Origin: Gemmatimonas phototrophica
Lineage (GTDB): Bacteria > Gemmatimonadota > Gemmatimonadetes > Gemmatimonadales > Gemmatimonadaceae
Length of the DNA: 64,000 bases
Assembly: GCF_000695095.2 (NCBI RefSeq)
Contig: NZ_CP011454.1
Location: 3,534,001 to 3,598,000 of the forward strand
Reading direction: 5' to 3'
The notes beneath the pieces were generated by a model. That model did not search any database. It saw nothing but the letters and a program-made list of their open reading frames with translations, and had not been told where the DNA came from. Position 1 is the stretch's first letter; every line of letters starts with the position of its first letter. Positions 54,114 to 63,520 of this stretch are shown here, in pieces. Position numbers and translations under genes: made by a program.

Positions 54114-57100
54114 TCAGTCGATGAAGCGGAATTCCGCCGCGCTGAACAGCGCCCGTGCGTATTGCGTCCACGCCTTCATGGACACCCGGCGCGCGAGCAG
54201 GTCCTTCTTCGCCTGCTCGGCACCACCTCCAGCCCCCGCGACCTTGGCGGTAGCGGTCGTTGAACTCTGCACCTTCTTGGTCTCAGCCTCGGCCTTCGCT
54301 GTCTCGCTTGCCAGCAGCGACGCGCGCTGCTCGGCGAGAAATCCAAGCCCGAGCACGATCTCCTCTTCGACCGCGTCGCGACCGTAGAGCAAAGGATAGG
54401 CCGCACGGATCATGGCGCGATCGTCAAAATGCTTGGGCGGGGGAGGACCAGCCGCGTCGGCAGCCGTGTCCGCGGCGGTGGTTGCCGCTTTCTTCAGTGC
54501 CGTCCGGCGTGGGGGCGCGGCTCCGGCGGTGCCAGAGTCTTTTGCCACGACAGGCGCCGCCGCCGAGTCGGCCAAGCGCCGCACCAGGGCCTGTGCCTGT
54601 CGCAACACGAACGGCGAGTTCATGAAGTACAGGCTTTGCAGCGGCACGTTGGTGGCAAATCGCCGCTCGGCGCTCAGGCTCGGGCTCGGGAAGTCGAACG
54701 TCTGCAGGAAGATGTGCGGCTGGAAACGACTCACACTCGAGTACAGCGTACGGCGATTGTTTTTCTCGTCGTCGAGTTCGAGCGACGGCCCGCCAATGGA
54801 GTCGGCGAGTTCACCAGACACCGCCAACAGCGCGTCACGAATGCCCTCGGCGCTGAGGCGCTGTCGGTTGAATCGCCAAAAGTTCTGGTTCTCGGGATCA
54901 ATGGTCGCCGCCTTGGCATCGTGGTCCGAGGCCATCTGGTAGACCGAGGAGAGCATGATGTCCTTGTGCAACCGCTTGATCGACCGCCCGTTCGCAACAA
55001 ACTGTGTGGCCAGGTACTCCAGCAACTCGGGGTTGGTGGGGCGCGCCCCTGCAAAGCCGAAGTTGCTGGGCGTGCGCACGATGCCAGCGCCCATGTGCCA
55101 GCCCCACACGCGGTTCACGATCACGCGCGCGGCAAGCGGATGCTTGGCGATGTCCTGAGCCAGCTGCAGCCGACCACTGCCCTCTTTGTAGACCGTAGCC
55201 GTGCCGTTCTGCAACACGAGTGGGAAGCCGCGCGGCACGCGCTCACCTAGGTTGAGCGGGCTGCCGCGGATGTGCAGCGCGATGTCTTCGAGGGACTCCT
55301 TTGGCTTGTCCTTGACGCCCATGACAAACGGGATGTCCGGCAGTTCCTTCTCGAGGCGCTTTACCTCTTCGCGCATGGCGGCGAGGTGGTCGGCGGCAAC
55401 GCGGCTCAATTGACGTTCCAGCCCCCAGCCGTTGAAGCGCAGCAGCGCCGGCTTGGGGAAGAACGTGTCGAGTTCGTTGTCGAGATCGAAGGCGTAGACG
55501 TCGAGGTACAGGTTGAACCGCGACCGATCCATCGTCGCGAGCTCAAGCTGGTGCTGGTCGAAGAAGCTTTCGAAGCCGTTGGGCATCGGAATGGACTTCA
55601 CTTCCTCGAGCGGTGTGCCCTTGGCGATGATCTTCTTGTTCTTCTCCTCGAGCTTCTTCTGCTCCGCCGTCACGTCGAGGAGCAACCGTTGGAAGGCATC
55701 GGCCAGCTTCTGCGCCTTCTTCTTCGCCTCGGCCTTGGCTTCGTCAGTCGTACCCACCGGCTCGGCGATCATCGCCTGCCAGTCCGTCAGGAACGGGTAG
55801 TGCTTTGGCGGATCGTTCAAGAAGTCGATCCACCGTTCAAGTGTCTCCAGGTCGAGACGCGCCTCGAGGGCCGCGCGCTCCTTGGGAAGCTGCTCGCGGC
55901 CGGTCACCTGCCACGCCGCCATCATGTACTTGGAAACCTGCAGCGTGAGTACGCGCGCGAGCTGGTCAGACTCGGTGCGCATGTACTCACCCATGCCCTC
56001 GTTGAACTTCTTGATGAACTCTTTGTCTTTCTTGTATTTGTCGGCGCGAACCGAGTCGGCGATTGGATACTCGTGGTAATTGGCGTTGTTGAAGACGCCG
56101 GCCAACGCGTAGTAGTCGTGCGTTCCGATGGGGTCGTACTTGTGGTCGTGGCAGCGCGCACAGCCGACGGTAATCCCGAGGAAGCCGCGTGTGGTTACGT
56201 CCACGCGGTCGTGGCGTTCGTCCGCGCGCGCCACCGGGGGATCAGCAAGGTCGTAGTACCAGGGACCCTGACCGAGGAAGCCGAGGGCCGGGAGCAGATC
56301 TTTCCGGCGGTTCTCGGGCATCTGGTCGGCCGCCAGGTGCGCCATGACGAGGGTGTCGTACGCCATGTCCGCATTGAGGGCGTCAACCACCCAATCGCGG
56401 TAGACATGGGCCATGGGGTATCGCTCTCTACCCGAGCCGTCCATCGCCAAACCGCGGGTGTCATCCTCGGCGTAACGCGTGACATCGAGCCAGTGCCGCC
56501 CCCATTTCTCACCGTAGTGTTCGGAGGCGAGCAACCGGTCCACCACCTTTTCAAAGGCGGCGCGGGCCGTGTCGGCGAGGAAGGCTTCAACCTCTTTCTT
56601 CGTGGGCGGGAGCCCGATGAGGTCGTAGGTCGCCCTACGGATAAGCGTGCGCTTGTCGGCGGCACGGGCGGGGGTGAGCCCGCGCTGCTCGAGCTGCGCG
56701 AGCACAAAGCGATCGATGTCAGTCTTGACCCACTCGGTGTTTTTCGGCGTGGGGACCTTGATGACCGGGTGCGGGCTGAACGACCAGAATTCGCGCTCCG
56801 CCTTGGTGGCGGCGCGGCGCGGCACGGCAATGGGTGCTTCGGTCTTCGCCCATTCGGCGCCGGCCTGGATCCATTCGACGAACCCCTGGATTTCTGCGTC
56901 TGACAGCTTGGCGGCATTGCGGGGCATGCGCAGCTCTTCGCGCTCGTGCCGCAGCGCCGAAATGATGAGGCTCTGCTCAGGGTTTCCCGGAATGACCGCG
57001 GGTCCGCGGCCGCCCCCCTTGAGGATGCGCTCGCGCGAGTCGAGCCGCAGGCCACCGCGCTCCTCGTTGGTATGACACGCGAAGCACTTCTGTTCGAGCA

Positions 57101-57578
57101 CCGGGCGGACCTTGTTAGCGAAGATCCGGGCGCCGGGTGTCATGCCGCCTTCGGCTTCTCCCGATACCGAGGCAGCAAGCACGATTTTGGGTGCGGCCTC
57201 TGGCCATGGCGCACCCATTTTTACCCACTCCACCAGCCCTTCGATTTCGCGAGGCGAGAGGGGGGGCGCGTCACGCGGCATCTCCATTTTCGCGATCTCG
57301 TGCCGGATCGCCTTAATGAGCAGGCTGGCGTTTGGGTCGCCGGGAACAATGGCCGGGCCCGACTTGCCGCCGGCGAGGAGCTCGGCCCGCGAGGTGACCC
57401 GCAAGCGGCCGCGCGTGCGCGCTTCCGAATGGCACTCGGCGCACTGCCTGGCCAGCACCGGTCGCACCCGGGTCTCGAAGAAGTCGTCGTTTGACTGCGC
57501 CGCGGCCGGAGTGGCAACCGCCGTACCGGCTGTGACGGCTGTGGCGAAGGACGCGACGAGCGTGACAAAGGACTTCAT
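54114..57578 (-). CDS. DUF1549/DUF1553 protein with two planctomycete-type cytochrome c domains
   Basis: 1154 residues from the ATG at 57578; the open frame further upstream lacks a signal peptide. Signal peptide ends in PAAAQ. Two haem-binding CxxCH motifs, CAECH and CFACH, sit in repeated domains of about 110 residues (NASLLIKAIRHEIAKMEMPR and EQSLIISALRHEREELRMPR). Then DUF1549 (DIDRFVLAQLEQRGLTPA, RRATYDLIGLPPTKKEVE) and, after a coiled-coil insert, DUF1553 (ARVIVNRVWGWHMGAGIVR, SNFGFAGARPTNPELLEYLA). In Planctomycetes such proteins are thought to serve carbohydrate breakdown. Redox function with the DUF1501 partner is inference. Confidence 0.93.
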   Translation of the reverse strand: MKSFVTLVASFATAVTAGTAVATPAAAQSNDDFFETRVRPVLARQCAECHSEARTRGRLRVTSRAELLAGGKSGPAIVPGDPNASLLIKAIRHEIAKMEMPRDAPPLSPREIEGLVEWVKMGAPWPEAAPKIVLAASVSGEAEGGMTPGARIFANKVRPVLEQKCFACHTNEERGGLRLDSRERILKGGGRGPAVIPGNPEQSLIISALRHEREELRMPRNAAKLSDAEIQGFVEWIQAGAEWAKTEAPIAVPRRAATKAEREFWSFSPHPVIKVPTPKNTEWVKTDIDRFVLAQLEQRGLTPARAADKRTLIRRATYDLIGLPPTKKEVEAFLADTARAAFEKVVDRLLASEHYGEKWGRHWLDVTRYAEDDTRGLAMDGSGRERYPMAHVYRDWVVDALNADMAYDTLVMAHLAADQMPENRRKDLLPALGFLGQGPWYYDLADPPVARADERHDRVDVTTRGFLGITVGCARCHDHKYDPIGTHDYYALAGVFNNANYHEYPIADSVRADKYKKDKEFIKKFNEGMGEYMRTESDQLARVLTLQVSKYMMAAWQVTGREQLPKERAALEARLDLETLERWIDFLNDPPKHYPFLTDWQAMIAEPVGTTDEAKAEAKKKAQKLADAFQRLLLDVTAEQKKLEEKNKKIIAKGTPLEEVKSIPMPNGFESFFDQHQLELATMDRSRFNLYLDVYAFDLDNELDTFFPKPALLRFNGWGLERQLSRVAADHLAAMREEVKRLEKELPDIPFVMGVKDKPKESLEDIALHIRGSPLNLGERVPRGFPLVLQNGTATVYKEGSGRLQLAQDIAKHPLAARVIVNRVWGWHMGAGIVRTPSNFGFAGARPTNPELLEYLATQFVANGRSIKRLHKDIMLSSVYQMASDHDAKAATIDPENQNFWRFNRQRLSAEGIRDALLAVSGELADSIGGPSLELDDEKNNRRTLYSSVSRFQPHIFLQTFDFPSPSLSAERRFATNVPLQSLYFMNSPFVLRQAQALVRRLADSAAAPVVAKDSGTAGAAPPRRTALKKAATTAADTAADAAGPPPPKHFDDRAMIRAAYPLLYGRDAVEEEIVLGLGFLAEQRASLLASETAKAEAETKKVQSSTTATAKVAGAGGGAEQAKKDLLARRVSMKAWTQYARALFSAAEFRFID

Positions 57579-57693
57579 GGCTGGGCGCCGTCCAGAACGG
57601 GGGTAGGGCTCGGCCGGCAGCGGCTCGAGATAAGTCAGGAATACGCGCTTTAGCAGTCGGCTGTCAAATAATGAAAAGTTCACCGTGCCGAAC

Positions 57694-59298
57694 TCAGCCG
57701 GTGGTTGGTACGGCTCGACAGGTCTCGTTCCCCGCTGCGTCCACCGCGCACACGGTGAGTCCGCCGGCATTCGCAGGGACCAGTGCACGCCAGAGATACT
57801 CCCCGTACCAAACAAGCGGCGTCACGCCCGCGCCGGCGGGGGTGCTCCAGCGCACTTCAACACGTTTCCACTCAGTGGGCAGCGTTGGGCCTTTGCGGTC
57901 GTGGACACGCGCGCGAACAAGGACACCGTTGGCCGACGGCGCCTGCGCGACCGGCCCCACGACCGGCGGGGCACCATCGGGCGAGAGCCCCCGGCCAAGA
58001 AAGATTCGCTCACGCTCGGCGCCCTTCACTTCGCCCTGCGCCTGCACAACATCTAACCTCCCGTCGCCGTCCAGGTCGCCCAATGCCAGCCCAAGCGTGC
58101 CCGGGGTGCTGTCGCCCACGAAGACCTGATTGGCGGTGCGAAGATGGCCTTTGCCGTCGTTCAGCAGGAGCCGGTCCGGTCCGCTCAGCGAGCCGATCAC
58201 GAAATCCGCGTCGCCGTCTGAGTCGGCATCAAGGAACGCCACGACGTTGTCGTCCTCACCGATGTTCTCACTCGCAGGCCACCAGCTATCGGTCATGTCG
58301 AAGAAGCGGCCTTTCCCGTTGTTGCGGAGCACGTGCTCCCGACGGCTGGAGCCGTTGCCACCGACGATCTCACCGTCGTTCACGGTCACCAGATCGAGGA
58401 AGCCGTCGCCGTCGAGGTCCATTGCCTCGTACTCGTAGTTGTTGGTGTACTGCGGCAGCGCACGAGGATCGTTGGCGAACATTCCCGCCCCATCATTGCG
58501 ATAGAGCGAGCCGCCGCCGCAGCGCTTGCAGGAGACCAGCACATCGAGGTCGAAGTCGTTGTCCACGTCAACGAATTCCAGGTCCCACGAAAAGCGAATC
58601 AGTTCGTCGGGAAGACGCGCGGCGGTGACGTCGGTGAAGCGCCCCGCGCCGTCATTGAGCCAGAGCTGTACCCGGCCGCCCGCATTGCTCATGTTGTTCC
58701 CCGCCCCCCAGTCGGCGAGCACTAGATCGAGGTCACCATCGCCGTCCACGTCACCGGGCTCGGCGTCGCCCACGCTGAGCAACACGGCGGGCAGGTGAGA
58801 CGCGGTGCGTTCAACGAATCCTCCGGAAGCGGTTGCCAGGTACAGCCGGCTCTGCGTCTGATACGTTGTCCCGACAAAGACATCAACCCGACCGTCGCCG
58901 TTGAAATCGCGCGCCTTCACGACGCGGGCAATGTCCGGCGTGGTCCCGAACACCTCCGTGGTCCGTTCGACGAACGGCTTCCCCGGACCCATGTTGTAAA
59001 AAGCCCGGTTGAGCTCCGGCGTGCCGGGCGTCGAGTAATCGCCGCCATTCGCAAAAAGGAGATCAAGCCGTCCATCACCATTGAGATCCGCCAGCTCAAC
59101 TTTGTTGGTCCACTCGGCGGTGGGAGCGAGCAGCGCGTCCGTCGCTTCGACCCAGAGCGCCCGGGGGACGGAGGGCTGGATCGCCGAGGCGTCCGACCGG
59201 CCAGTCACGGTGCGCGGTGCACAGGCCGCCGCGAAGGCTAAGGCCGCCGCCGCGAGAGCGAGACGACGGGGCACAGTGGGCAGGTAGTGGATTGGCAT
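57694..59298 (-). CDS. FG-GAP/VCBS repeat lipoprotein
   Basis: 534 residues from the ATG at 59298. A signal peptide with a probable lipobox (AFAAAC). Seven calcium-loop repeats of the DxDGDG type are visible: DLNGDGRLD, DFNGDGRVD, DVDGDGDLD, DVDNDFDLD, DLDGDGFLD, DADSDGDAD and a last DLDGDGRLD, enough for one seven-bladed beta-propeller. A C-terminal beta domain follows (RVEVRWSTPAGAGV). No catalytic motif is seen; such proteins bind ligands or partners at the cell surface. It lies 115 bp upstream of the DUF1549/1553 gene on the same strand and may be co-expressed with it. Confidence 0.92.
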   Translation of the reverse strand: MPIHYLPTVPRRLALAAAALAFAAACAPRTVTGRSDASAIQPSVPRALWVEATDALLAPTAEWTNKVELADLNGDGRLDLLFANGGDYSTPGTPELNRAFYNMGPGKPFVERTTEVFGTTPDIARVVKARDFNGDGRVDVFVGTTYQTQSRLYLATASGGFVERTASHLPAVLLSVGDAEPGDVDGDGDLDLVLADWGAGNNMSNAGGRVQLWLNDGAGRFTDVTAARLPDELIRFSWDLEFVDVDNDFDLDVLVSCKRCGGGSLYRNDGAGMFANDPRALPQYTNNYEYEAMDLDGDGFLDLVTVNDGEIVGGNGSSRREHVLRNNGKGRFFDMTDSWWPASENIGEDDNVVAFLDADSDGDADFVIGSLSGPDRLLLNDGKGHLRTANQVFVGDSTPGTLGLALGDLDGDGRLDVVQAQGEVKGAERERIFLGRGLSPDGAPPVVGPVAQAPSANGVLVRARVHDRKGPTLPTEWKRVEVRWSTPAGAGVTPLVWYGEYLWRALVPANAGGLTVCAVDAAGNETCRAVPTTG

Positions 59299-59403
59299 TC
59301 TTGGCAACTCGATGGGGGGTCGGTTGACAATACGGCCCGCGTATCGACCGCGCGACGTTGGTGTGCGTTGCGAGAAGTTCATCTCCGGGTTTTGCGTGGC
59401 CAC

Positions 59404-59438
59404 TTTACAATCAAGATTTCTTGATATATTTATCCCTT
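59404..59438 (+). promoter_or_regulatory. arsR promoter with ArsR operator in the spacer
   Basis: -35 tttaca (59404-59409), a 17-base spacer and -10 tattta (59427-59432) end six bases before the GTG at 59439, so the mRNA is probably leaderless. The operator atcaag-attt-cttgat (59410-59425) fills the spacer; its six-base arms are perfect. ArsR bound here would block RNA polymerase until arsenite releases it. Confidence 0.75.
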
Positions 59439-59798
59439 GTGACTGCTACCCCTTCTTTGGATCACGGCCGCGCTGCCGAGCTCTTTCACGCATTGTCCGA
59501 CGAAACCCGCCTGGGGATCCTCGCATTGCTGCGTGACGGCGAGCAATGCGTGTGTGATTTGCAGTCGGCGCTGCAGGCTGCGCAATCGCGGTTGTCGTTT
59601 CACTTGCGAGTGCTCAAGGACGCCGGCCTGGTGTCCGACCGCAAAGAGGGACGCTGGTCGTATTACACGCTGGAAGCCGAGGCGCTGGGTGAAGCCCACG
59701 ATCTGGTGCGGGTGCTTGCCAGCGTGAAGCCAGCGACCGAGACAGCCCCGGTGGCGGGCAAGCGACGCCTGGCGGTCCTGGGGAGCTGCTGCGGGTAG
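59439..59798 (+). CDS. arsR: ArsR family arsenic-responsive repressor
   Basis: 119 residues from a GTG at 59439; a longer frame to 59358 would run through the promoter. Winged helix with the As(III)-binding motif EQCVCDLQSAL at the recognition helix, and SRLSFHLRVLKDAGLVSDRK. The C-terminus ends GSCCG, a vicinal cysteine pair that could add a metal ligand. Arsenite binding to the cysteines lowers DNA affinity. It heads arsR-arsM-GNAT. No arsenite pump or reductase is in the window. Confidence 0.94.
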   Translation: MTATPSLDHGRAAELFHALSDETRLGILALLRDGEQCVCDLQSALQAAQSRLSFHLRVLKDAGLVSDRKEGRWSYYTLEAEALGEAHDLVRVLASVKPATETAPVAGKRRLAVLGSCCG

Positions 59799-59827
59799 TT
59801 CGAAACACGACGTTGAGTCAGAACCCG

Positions 59828-59877
59828 GGCGCACTTCGGCGCCTGTTTTTGGCCTAAACGCATCAACATTTTTTGCT
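59828..59877 (+). promoter_or_regulatory. Hairpin/T-tract and second ArsR-like site before arsM
   Basis: A short stem (ggcgc against gcgcc, about 59829-59843) is followed by tgttttt, like a weak terminator. Then atcaacattttttgct (59862-59877) matches the arsR operator at 13 of 16 positions and abuts the arsM ribosome binding site. It may give arsM separate control. Confidence 0.45.
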
Positions 59878-59887
59878 GGGAGAGAAT

Positions 59888-60742
59888 ATGTCCAATATTC
59901 AGGAAGTTGTTCAGGCGCGGTACGGGGAAGCGGCGCGGCGTGTGCTGGCTGTTGCCGACAACGATCTCTCCGCCGACGGTGCGGCCAGTTGCTGCGCGCC
60001 GTCCTGTTGCGGCGGGAGTGCTTTCAACGGGACCGTCGATCCGATCACCAGCAATCTGTACGTGAGCGGCGAGACGGATGAGCTTCCGTCAAATGCCGTG
60101 CTGGCCTCGCTGGGATGCGGCAATCCCACGGCACTGGCCGAACTGCGCGCCGGCGAGACGGTGCTCGATTTGGGGTCCGGTGGTGGCATTGATGTGCTCC
60201 TGTCAGCCCGGCGCGTTGGCCCCACCGGAAAAGCCATCGGCCTCGACATGACCGATGATATGCTGGAACTCGCGCGGCGAAATGCAGCCGAAGCGGGGGT
60301 GAACAACGTGCAGTTTCTGCGCGGACGGATTGAAGAGATCCCCCTGCCCAGCAACTCAGTCGATGTCATCATCTCGAACTGCGTGATCAATCTCAGCGGC
60401 GACAAACGCACGGTGCTTGCCGAGGCGTATCGTGTGCTCAAGCCTGGCGGTCGTTTCGCGGTCAGCGATGTGGTGGTGCGCGGTGCGGTGCCCGCCGACA
60501 TGCGGAAGTCCATGGAGCTGTGGGTCGGGTGCGTGGCCGGTGCGCTGGAGGAGCAGGAGTTTCTGGGGTTGCTGCGCGAGGTGGGGTTTGATGCGCCCAG
60601 CATTGAACCCACCCGGGTATATCGCAGCGAAGACGCCCGCGTATTTCTCGAGGGAGCAGGCATTCCGGTAAACGAGGCCCTCGAACATCTTGATGGGAAG
60701 TTCATGGCGGCCTTCGTACGCGCCACCAAACCTCTCACGTGA
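59888..60742 (+). CDS. arsM: Arsenite methyltransferase
   Basis: 284 residues from the ATG at 59888, preceded by GGGAG. The SAM-binding motif is VLDLGSGGGIDVLLS. Cysteines used for arsenic are in ASCCAPSCCGG near the N-terminus, SNCVINLSG (about residue 160) and VGCVAG (about 215), the usual set for ArsM. It methylates As(III) with S-adenosylmethionine to mono- to trimethylated forms, some volatile. Following arsR and preceding a GNAT gene, it forms a methylation-based arsenic operon. Confidence 0.95.
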   Translation: MSNIQEVVQARYGEAARRVLAVADNDLSADGAASCCAPSCCGGSAFNGTVDPITSNLYVSGETDELPSNAVLASLGCGNPTALAELRAGETVLDLGSGGGIDVLLSARRVGPTGKAIGLDMTDDMLELARRNAAEAGVNNVQFLRGRIEEIPLPSNSVDVIISNCVINLSGDKRTVLAEAYRVLKPGGRFAVSDVVVRGAVPADMRKSMELWVGCVAGALEEQEFLGLLREVGFDAPSIEPTRVYRSEDARVFLEGAGIPVNEALEHLDGKFMAAFVRATKPLT

Positions 60743-60750
60743 GCCGTTCG

Positions 60751-61227
60751 ATGAGTGAGACGCTCTCCCTGTCGGTGCGCACGGCGCGTGAGGAGGATCT
60801 GCCCTCCATTGAGGCGCTGCTCCGCGACTGTGCACTGCCTACCGACGGGGTGGCACCACTCCTCATCGCCAGCCCGGATCAGTTTGTGGTGGCGACGGAC
60901 CAGCGGAATACGCTGGTCGCGGTAGCCGGTGTGGAGGGCACGGGCGCGCACGGCCTGCTCCGATCGGTCGCGGTGCATCCCCAATGGCGAGCCCATGGTG
61001 TGGGCAACCGGCTCGTACAAAGGCTCGTTGAGCGAGCCGATGCTGACGGTCGGCGCGCGCTCTATCTGCTCACGACAACCGCCGAGCACTACTTTCCCCG
61101 CTTCGGCTTTGTACCGATTGGCCGGGATGAGGTACCACCCGATATCGCCGCCACCGTTGAATTCACGAGTGCCTGTCCGGGGTCAGCCATTTGCATGGTG
61201 CGGTACCACGGCGGGGCGCGCGGATGA
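60751..61227 (+). CDS. GNAT N-acetyltransferase, ArsN-like
   Basis: 158 residues from the ATG at 60751; a GTG at 60739 overlapping the arsM stop is the alternative. GNAT motif A is VAVHPQWRAHGVGNRLVQRL; TTTAEHYFPRFGFVPIGRDE follows. ArsN proteins of ars operons acetylate organoarsenicals such as arsinothricin, and the position here supports that type. Exact substrate is not determined. The next gene is 83 bp away and has its own -10. Confidence 0.82.
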   Translation: MSETLSLSVRTAREEDLPSIEALLRDCALPTDGVAPLLIASPDQFVVATDQRNTLVAVAGVEGTGAHGLLRSVAVHPQWRAHGVGNRLVQRLVERADADGRRALYLLTTTAEHYFPRFGFVPIGRDEVPPDIAATVEFTSACPGSAICMVRYHGGARG

Positions 61228-61298
61228 TTCGCGTCGCCACGTCTGCTGATGTCTGCATTCGCGCCTCCACCTACCGGCCGCGCGAGCGTCTCACGGCG

Positions 61299-61310
61299 TA
61301 GATTCTTCGC
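61299..61310 (+). promoter_or_regulatory. -10 hexamer of a leaderless promoter
   Basis: tagatt (61299-61304) is followed by six bases and the ATG at 61311; no ribosome binding site. Confidence 0.5.
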
Positions 61311-62231
61311 ATGAGACACCATGCTCGAATTCGCGTTGCGCTGGGGGCGCTCCTGCTGACGACCGCCACAGTCACCGGTTGCACTCCGTTCGTACGGCGT
61401 GGGTCGCCGGCAGACGCCAAGGACTCCGCGCCGCTGCGGGTCATGACCTTCAACATCCGCTACGACAATCCCGGCGATGGTGTGAATGCCTGGCCCAACC
61501 GCAAGGATTGGGTGGCGTCGCTCATTCGGTATCACGGCGCCGATGTGATTGGTGTGCAGGAAGCGCTGTTGCACCAACTCACCGATCTGGACGCGCGCCT
61601 GCCGGGTTTTGCGCGCGTTGGCGTGGGGCGTACGGATGGGAAAACGAAAGGAGAATTCAGTGCCATTCTGTACCGCGCTGATCGCCTGACGCTCAAGGAC
61701 AGCGGCACCTTCTGGTTATCGCCCACGCCGGACGTTGCCGGCAGCAAGGGATGGGACACCGCTATAGAGCGCGTGGCCACCTGGGCGCATTTTGCCGATC
61801 GCCGCACCGGGTGCGAATGGCTCCAGCTCAACACCCACTACGATCACATTGGTGAGGCGGCACGCCAGGAAAGTTCACGGCTCATTCGCCGTCGACTGCT
61901 GACGCTGGCCAAGGGGAAACCAGTGATCATGACGGGCGACCTCAATACGGAGCCCACGCACGCGCCCTATCGTATTCTCACGACGGAATCGCTCCAGGAC
62001 GCCGTGGCTCCACTGGCCGACGCGTTCGTCACCAGCCGCACCGGCAGCTACGGCCCCACGGCCACGTGGAACGCCTTCAAGGCCATCGAAGCGAATCGGC
62101 GCATCGATTACATCCTGGTCTCGCCCTCCGTTGCGGTAGAACAGCACGCCATTCTCCCCGACATGTGGGATGGCCGATTCCCGTCGGACCATTTACCGGT
62201 GATCGCGGCGATCACCGGCATCTGCCGCTGA
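61311..62231 (+). CDS. Endonuclease/exonuclease/phosphatase family lipoprotein
   Basis: 306 residues. Signal peptide with lipobox TVTGC. The EEP fold is evident: RVMTFNIRYDNPGDG, VIGVQEAL (metal Glu), LNTHYDHIGEAAR, VIMTGDLNTEP and the terminal SDHLPVIAAI (Asp-His). Members include DNases, sphingomyelinases and inositol phosphatases; secreted lipoproteins of this group are common in Bacteroidetes and Gemmatimonadota. Substrate is unknown. It is preceded by its own -10 hexamer and is probably monocistronic. Confidence 0.9.
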   Translation: MRHHARIRVALGALLLTTATVTGCTPFVRRGSPADAKDSAPLRVMTFNIRYDNPGDGVNAWPNRKDWVASLIRYHGADVIGVQEALLHQLTDLDARLPGFARVGVGRTDGKTKGEFSAILYRADRLTLKDSGTFWLSPTPDVAGSKGWDTAIERVATWAHFADRRTGCEWLQLNTHYDHIGEAARQESSRLIRRRLLTLAKGKPVIMTGDLNTEPTHAPYRILTTESLQDAVAPLADAFVTSRTGSYGPTATWNAFKAIEANRRIDYILVSPSVAVEQHAILPDMWDGRFPSDHLPVIAAITGICR

Positions 62232-62270
62232 CTTCGGCAACGCTCACGCCACTCGACGTCGGGTGGCGGG

Positions 62271-63497
62271 CTATCGGGTGAGCAGTTGCTGTTCGATGGC
62301 GCTAACCGCCGCTGGTGCGCCGCCGGCCTCACGAAACGCCGTCGCCACGCGCATGGCACCGGCCTTCCGTGCCATGGCCTCACGAACCGCCGCCCGCAAC
62401 CGATCCGGTCGCAGTGCGGACGCGGGAAGTCGTGTACCAGCGCCGCAGATCTCCACGCGCCGGGCGACTTCCAACTGATCGCGCCCAAACGGGACCGCGC
62501 ACACCGGCACGCCGTGGGCGAGCGCCTTTTGTGTGGCGCCCATCCCCCCGTGCGTAATGGCGCACACGGCTCGTGGCAGCAGTTGCGAGTGCGGTACGAA
62601 AGGCACCACCGTCGCGTTGGCTGGTACGGTGAACTGTATGGGATCGCCCGCCGGCACCGTGGCCACGACATGGACCGGTTCGTCACGCAGTGCTTCAAGG
62701 GCCACCGCCACCAATCGTCCGTCGTCCTGGTATTCGGAACTGGTGGTCACGAGCACGATAGGCCGTGAGATCTGCGCCAACCAGTCCGGCGTCGCCGATG
62801 GGGGTTCCCAGGCGCAGGGGCCAATCATGACGACATTGCCGGGCCAGTCGTGGCGCGGATACTCGAACGGTTCGGCCGTCATGTACAGCAACAGCGGGGG
62901 GCGCAGAAAGAGGTCGTCGGGGCTGCTGAACGGTGCCAAGCCAACTGACGCGCGTACGGTGTTACACGCCGGCACGATGATGCGCGACACCGCGCCAACC
63001 ACCACTGGCCGCAACAGGGCATCACGCACACGTCCCAACGGACCGCGGGCGGGTGGCAACCCAGGCCCGAAGGGCGGTACATCCCGGGAGCGCAGCGCCA
63101 GCGGATACGGACTGAAGGTGGCCCATGGACCGCCCCAGGCTTCTGCGGCCGCCATCGCGCCCCAGCAATTGATATCCACCACCACCATATCCGGACGCAC
63201 GTCGGCAATGGCCCGCTGCAGATCGGCGGCATCATGAGGCGCCCGGTCACAGAAGGTGCGCACGGCCAACGAGAGCGCCTGCTGTGGAGAGCGGGCCCGC
63301 CAGTCGCCCATGACGCAGGCCTCAATGCGCGCATCGATTGCCGCCGTCTGCACACCGCGCGTATTCATGCGTGGCACTTCACTCGCCAACGTGCGCAGGT
63401 GTACCTCATGGCCGCGCTCCACCAACGCGTCCAGAATGGGCGTGAGTGGAAACAGATGCCCTTTGGCGGGCGATGTGTAGGCGAGTATGCGGGGCAT
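62271..63497 (-). CDS. UDP-glycosyltransferase-like protein (GT1, MGT type)
   Basis: 408 residues from the ATG at 63497; the open frame upstream overlaps the gamma-glutamyltransferase gene and is not coding. N-terminal acceptor domain RILAYTSPAKGHLFPL with the catalytic histidine typical of GT1, and a C-terminal donor domain with FVPHSQLLPRAVCAITHGGM and KALAHGVPVCAVPFGRDQLEV, the nucleotide-sugar signature. Such enzymes glycosylate small lipophilic molecules, carotenoids or macrolides. No pathway genes flank it. Confidence 0.92.
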   Translation of the reverse strand: MPRILAYTSPAKGHLFPLTPILDALVERGHEVHLRTLASEVPRMNTRGVQTAAIDARIEACVMGDWRARSPQQALSLAVRTFCDRAPHDAADLQRAIADVRPDMVVVDINCWGAMAAAEAWGGPWATFSPYPLALRSRDVPPFGPGLPPARGPLGRVRDALLRPVVVGAVSRIIVPACNTVRASVGLAPFSSPDDLFLRPPLLLYMTAEPFEYPRHDWPGNVVMIGPCAWEPPSATPDWLAQISRPIVLVTTSSEYQDDGRLVAVALEALRDEPVHVVATVPAGDPIQFTVPANATVVPFVPHSQLLPRAVCAITHGGMGATQKALAHGVPVCAVPFGRDQLEVARRVEICGAGTRLPASALRPDRLRAAVREAMARKAGAMRVATAFREAGGAPAAVSAIEQQLLTR

Positions 63498-63520
63498 GAC
63501 GCGACCGATCTTCGGCGCCG

